From the NCBI RefSeq assembly GCF_041053055.1, contig NZ_CP163443.1:1426001-1490000 (forward strand): a DNA stretch of 64,000 nucleotides. The letters are read 5' to 3'. Made by a program: the position numbers and the translations under genes. Shown piece after piece: positions 61,065 through 64,000 of this stretch (position 1 is its first letter; the number at the start of each line of letters is the position of its first letter). The stretch comes from Streptomyces sp. R41 (GTDB lineage Bacteria > Actinomycetota > Actinomycetes > Streptomycetales > Streptomycetaceae). The notes under the pieces were generated by a model that saw only the letters and a list, made by a program, of their open reading frames with translations, searched no databases and had not been told where the DNA came from.

Positions 61065-62111
61065 TCAGCTGGCGAACGGCAGGGGAGACATTCCGGGCGG
61101 CATGTTGTACGGCGTGACCACCTGGATCGCCGAGGGCAGGGAGGGCCCGTCGTCCGGGAGCGCCCTGTGGGCCCGCATGATGGTCTGGCAGGCGCGGCGC
61201 ACGTCCTGGCGCAGATCGTGATGGAGGACCGCGGACAGGCGGCGCTCGCGCAGCAGCCGGGTGTTGTCGTGGTCCAGGTCGTGGGCGATGAACACCGCGC
61301 ACTTCCGGCCCAGGGCGTCGAAGGCGTCGAGGGTGGCGAGGTTGCCCCCTCCCATGGAGTAGACCGCGATGATGTCTTCGTCGCGCTCGAGTGCTTCGAG
61401 GACGAGGTCGCGCTGAGTGGCGTCCAGACCGTCGCTGTCGGTGACCTCCACCAGGGATCGCTGGGGATGAGCGACGCGCATCGCCCCGCGGAAGCCCATC
61501 TCGCGCTCCTCCTCGCCACGGAAGGAACCCCGGCTGATGGTGGTGAGCACGTTGCCGGGCCGGTCGCCGAGCCACTGCCCGAGGAGGTAGGCGGCGGTGG
61601 CCCCGGCCGCACGGTTGTCGATCCCGACATACGCCATGCGCGCACTGCTCGGCAGGTCGGTGACCAGGGTGACGACGGGGATGCCGGCCGCGACGAGTCT
61701 GCCGACGGCGGCACCGATCTCCGGCAGGTCAGGAGCCTTCAGAATCACCCCTTGCGAACCACGCTCGGCGATCTTGTCCATGGTCGCGACCAGCTCGGCG
61801 CAGGGGCCCGTCTCACGGAAGTGGAAGCGTGAGCGCACCACGGCGGGACGCAGGGAGGGCAGTTCGGCCTCGAGTGCCTCGCGCACCGCGGTGGAGAACC
61901 GCTGCGGCGTCTGCATCACGATGTCGATCATGAAGGTACGTCCGCCGATGCGGACCTGGGTCCGCTGGCGATCCAGGTCCTTGATCGCCTGACGCACTTC
62001 CCTGATCGTGCTCTCCCGTACGCCGCCCCGGTCGTTGAGAACCCGGTCGACGGTGGCCGTGCTCAGTCCGGCCTGACGGGCGATCTCCCTGATCGTATAG
62101 GGGTGACGCAT
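61065..62111 (-). CDS. LacI-family transcriptional regulator
   Basis: 348 residues. The helix-turn-helix MRHPYTIREIARQAGLSTATVDRVLNDRGGVRESTIREVRQAI comes first, then a periplasmic-binding-type effector domain (IDIVMQTPQRFSTAVREALE, GSQGVILKAPDLPEIGAAVGRLVAAGIPVVTLVTDLP, GNVLTTISRGSFRGEEEREMGFR). It is divergent from the PhyH/SDR genes, over a 108-base gap that includes an A-rich stretch, and probably represses them until a sugar or polyol binds. Confidence 0.93.
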   Translation of the reverse strand: MRHPYTIREIARQAGLSTATVDRVLNDRGGVRESTIREVRQAIKDLDRQRTQVRIGGRTFMIDIVMQTPQRFSTAVREALEAELPSLRPAVVRSRFHFRETGPCAELVATMDKIAERGSQGVILKAPDLPEIGAAVGRLVAAGIPVVTLVTDLPSSARMAYVGIDNRAAGATAAYLLGQWLGDRPGNVLTTISRGSFRGEEEREMGFRGAMRVAHPQRSLVEVTDSDGLDATQRDLVLEALERDEDIIAVYSMGGGNLATLDAFDALGRKCAVFIAHDLDHDNTRLLRERRLSAVLHHDLRQDVRRACQTIMRAHRALPDDGPSLPSAIQVVTPYNMPPGMSPLPFAS

Positions 62112-62219
62112 GACCGACCTCAAAGATGATGATGGTTTTTTGATGTGTTTCTGCCGATTGAATGATGGGTTCGCGTTCATAAGACTGACAGAAGGACAGG
62201 GACGGCGAAAGGACCCGGG

Positions 62220-63398
62220 ATGTCTCCCACACGTGCGGGATCACGGACTTGGCTGACCGAGGAAGACTGCGATCCGGACACATTCCGTCGGCTCGTCGAG
62301 CAGCGCACCGACGCCACCCACTACCCCTCGGCGGACCGGGTCGAGCAGAACGTTCCGCTCTACGACAGCGACCGGCTCCGCGCCCTCGCGGTCACCTCGC
62401 AGGGTCGTCGGGCGCTGCAGGAGGAACTGGTCCGGGCTCTGCTGGACGGGCCCGGCATCGTGGTCCTCAAGCGGGCGTTCGCCGACGCGGCCGTCGTGGA
62501 CCGGGCGTCCGACATCTTCAACGCCCTGATCGAAGAAGAGCGTGCCACGGGCGCCGCCCACGGTGACCACTTCGCCAAGCCGGGCGCCAACGACCGCGTG
62601 TGGAACGCTCTGGACAAGGTGGCCGTCCGCGCACCGGAGGTCTTCGCCGACTACTACGCGGACGACATGCTGGCACTGGTCTCCGAGGCCTGGCTCGGCC
62701 CCGCCTACCAGGTGACCTCGCAGGTCAATGTGGTCAACCCGGGTGGCGCAGCACAGAGTGTGCACCGCGACTACCACCTCGGGTTCCTCTCCCAGGAGCA
62801 GGCGGCGGCGTATCCCGCCCATGTGCACCGGCTCTCACCGGTGCTGACCCTCCAGGGTGCGGTCGCGCACTGCGACATGCCCGTCGAGTCGGGCCCGACG
62901 CTCTATCTGCCGCACTCCCAGAAGTACGAGCCGGGCTATCTGGCCTGGCGGCTCCCGAAGTTCGTCACGTACTTCGACAAGCACCACGTCCAACTCCCCC
63001 TGGAGAAGGGCGACGCCGTCTTCTTCAACCCCGCGCTCTTCCACGCCGCCGGGCACAACCGCTCGACCGGTATCAAGCGCATGGCGAATCTGCTGCAGAT
63101 CTCCTCCGCCTTCGGCCGCGCCATGGAGAGTGTCGACCGCGAGGCGATGGCTAACGCGCTTTTCCCGGTGCTGCTGCGCCGCAAGGCCGAAGGCGCCTCC
63201 GAGGACTGGCTGCGTCGCGTGGTCGCGGCCACGGCGGAGGGCTACCCCTTCCCCACCAACCTGGACCTCGACCCCCCGGTCGACGGTCTCGCACCACCCG
63301 CCCAGGCGGACACCGTCTGGCAGGCCGTCACCGAGGGCTGGGCCCCGGAGCGACTGCGCCAGGAACTGCGGGCCGGCGCCAAGCGCCGCCAGAGCTGA
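62220..63398 (+). CDS. Phytanoyl-CoA-dioxygenase (PhyH)-family Fe(II)/2-oxoglutarate enzyme
   Basis: 392 residues with AAGGA eight bases upstream. The iron facial triad is His182 and Asp184 (AAQSVHRDYHLGF) with a distal His (ALFHAAGHNRS), and a 2-oxoglutarate-binding Arg follows in NRSTGIKRMAN. Members oxidise acyl-CoAs or small natural products. In a LacI-controlled cluster it more probably hydroxylates a catabolic substrate. 16 bases separate it from the SDR gene. Confidence 0.88.
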   Translation: MSPTRAGSRTWLTEEDCDPDTFRRLVEQRTDATHYPSADRVEQNVPLYDSDRLRALAVTSQGRRALQEELVRALLDGPGIVVLKRAFADAAVVDRASDIFNALIEEERATGAAHGDHFAKPGANDRVWNALDKVAVRAPEVFADYYADDMLALVSEAWLGPAYQVTSQVNVVNPGGAAQSVHRDYHLGFLSQEQAAAYPAHVHRLSPVLTLQGAVAHCDMPVESGPTLYLPHSQKYEPGYLAWRLPKFVTYFDKHHVQLPLEKGDAVFFNPALFHAAGHNRSTGIKRMANLLQISSAFGRAMESVDREAMANALFPVLLRRKAEGASEDWLRRVVAATAEGYPFPTNLDLDPPVDGLAPPAQADTVWQAVTEGWAPERLRQELRAGAKRRQS

Positions 63399-63414
63399 AG
63401 GAGACACAGCACTC

Positions 63415-64000
63415 ATGGGACTGCTTGAGGACAAGGTCGTCCTCGTCAACGGCGGCAGCCAGGGCCTGGGCGCGGGCATCGTACGGGCCGCCGTGCGAGA
63501 GGGCGCGACCGTCGCCTTCACCGGGCGCCGGGCCGAGGCCGGCGAGAAGCTCGCGGCGGACGCGGGTGCCCACTTCATCCGCGCGGACCTCGCCGACCCG
63601 GCGCAGGCGCGTGACAGCGTCGTACGGACCGTGGAGACACACGGCCGCATCGACTGCCTGGTCAACGCGGCAGGGCTGACCTCGCGCGGCACGCTCCTGG
63701 ACACCACCCCGGAGCTGTTCGACGCGCACATCGCCATCAACCTGCGGGCACCGTTCTTCGCGATGCAGGCGACCGCCCAGCACCTGGTGGACCGCAAGTC
63801 GCCGGGCACCATCGTCAACATCATCACCTCCTCCGAGCACGGCGGGCAGCCGTTCCTCGCCCCGTACGTCGCCGCCAAGGCCGGACTCGCCGGACTGACC
63901 CGCAACGCGGCGCACGCGCACCGCTGGGACCGCATCCGGATCAACGGTCTCGACATCGGCTGGACCGACACCGAGGGCGAGGACGCCACGCAGCGCGCCT
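63415..64000 (+). CDS. Short-chain dehydrogenase/reductase, 3' end cut by window edge
   Basis: 195 residues visible. The NAD(P)-binding pattern VVLVNGGSQGLGAGIVRAAV, the NAAG strand (CLVNAAGLTSRG), and the catalytic Ser in IITSSEHGG with Tyr-x3-Lys (APYVAAKAGLAGL) are present. The ATG follows GAAGGAGA. It probably oxidises an alcohol in the same pathway as the PhyH enzyme. Confidence 0.93.
   Translation, partial: MGLLEDKVVLVNGGSQGLGAGIVRAAVREGATVAFTGRRAEAGEKLAADAGAHFIRADLADPAQARDSVVRTVETHGRIDCLVNAAGLTSRGTLLDTTPELFDAHIAINLRAPFFAMQATAQHLVDRKSPGTIVNIITSSEHGGQPFLAPYVAAKAGLAGLTRNAAHAHRWDRIRINGLDIGWTDTEGEDATQRA

Noticed and set aside
1..64000. tRNA and rRNA genes
   Set aside because: No cloverleaf consensus (T-loop GGTTCGAATCC-type with matching arms) or rRNA stretch was noticed by eye; a covariance-model scan was not possible.

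Overview
This is a 64 kb piece of a high-GC (about 70% or more) actinobacterial chromosome, almost certainly from a Streptomyces. The signs are codon use with G or C in nearly every third position, frequent GTG starts, DmdR/IdeR-type iron boxes, a ydaO-type c-di-AMP riboswitch in front of an NlpC/P60 gene, an efeUO/efeB iron system, and many short, tightly coupled transcription units. No rRNA, tRNA, prophage or CRISPR array was found.

Left third (1-20.5 kb): metal handling. A FecCD-type permease (cut by the edge) and its lipoprotein receptor follow an ECF sigma factor and a Met/His-rich membrane protein. Next come a GlxA-type regulator divergent from a cysteine hydrolase, a Gly-Tyr secreted protein and a Cys-rich, copper-storage-like four-helix protein. 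A copper operon runs leftward: small His/Met-tailed membrane protein, CopA-type P-ATPase, PCuAC-like protein. The ATPase gene carries a one-base frameshift. Its upstream region is occupied by an IS605-type element with an intact TnpB and a gutted TnpA. To the right lie efeB and a fused efeU-efeO gene behind an iron box, an MprF/LysX-like gene whose 3' end overlaps tatA, and an MgtA-like ATPase with an ArsR regulator. Two matched CCCTACA-N3-TGTAGG palindromes suggest one regulator acts on both sides of the iron genes.

Middle (20.5-40 kb): a HEAT-repeat protein, a staphylococcal-nuclease-fold protein, about 1.1 kb with no convincing gene, a beta-propeller protein, uracil-DNA glycosylase coupled to an N-acetylglucosamine-kinase-like gene, a CbiX-like protein with degenerate metal-binding positions, a lactonase, a bacterial nitric oxide synthase, an FUSC transporter divergent from an Lrp regulator, a HAD phosphatase, a single-chain acyl-CoA carboxylase and a quinone-oxidoreductase-like enzyme.

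Right third (40-64 kb): a PaoABCD-like molybdenum aldehyde oxidoreductase operon divergent from a TetR gene with two near-identical palindromic operators; an RibD-like reductase; an aldo/keto reductase; an FprA-type ferredoxin reductase under an iron box; a DUF2182 membrane protein; the riboswitch and NlpC/P60 gene; a coupled GH63-like/GH13 pair; pyruvate carboxylase; a TauE/SafE permease; and a LacI-regulated catabolic cluster (PhyH dioxygenase, SDR) running off the right edge.

The strongest leads are the TnpB element with its readable ends beside the frameshifted copper operon, the Met-rich ECF/receptor cluster, the shared CCCTACA palindromes, the nitric oxide synthase, and the degenerate CbiX and PCuAC proteins. 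All functions are read from sequence motifs; no database search was run.
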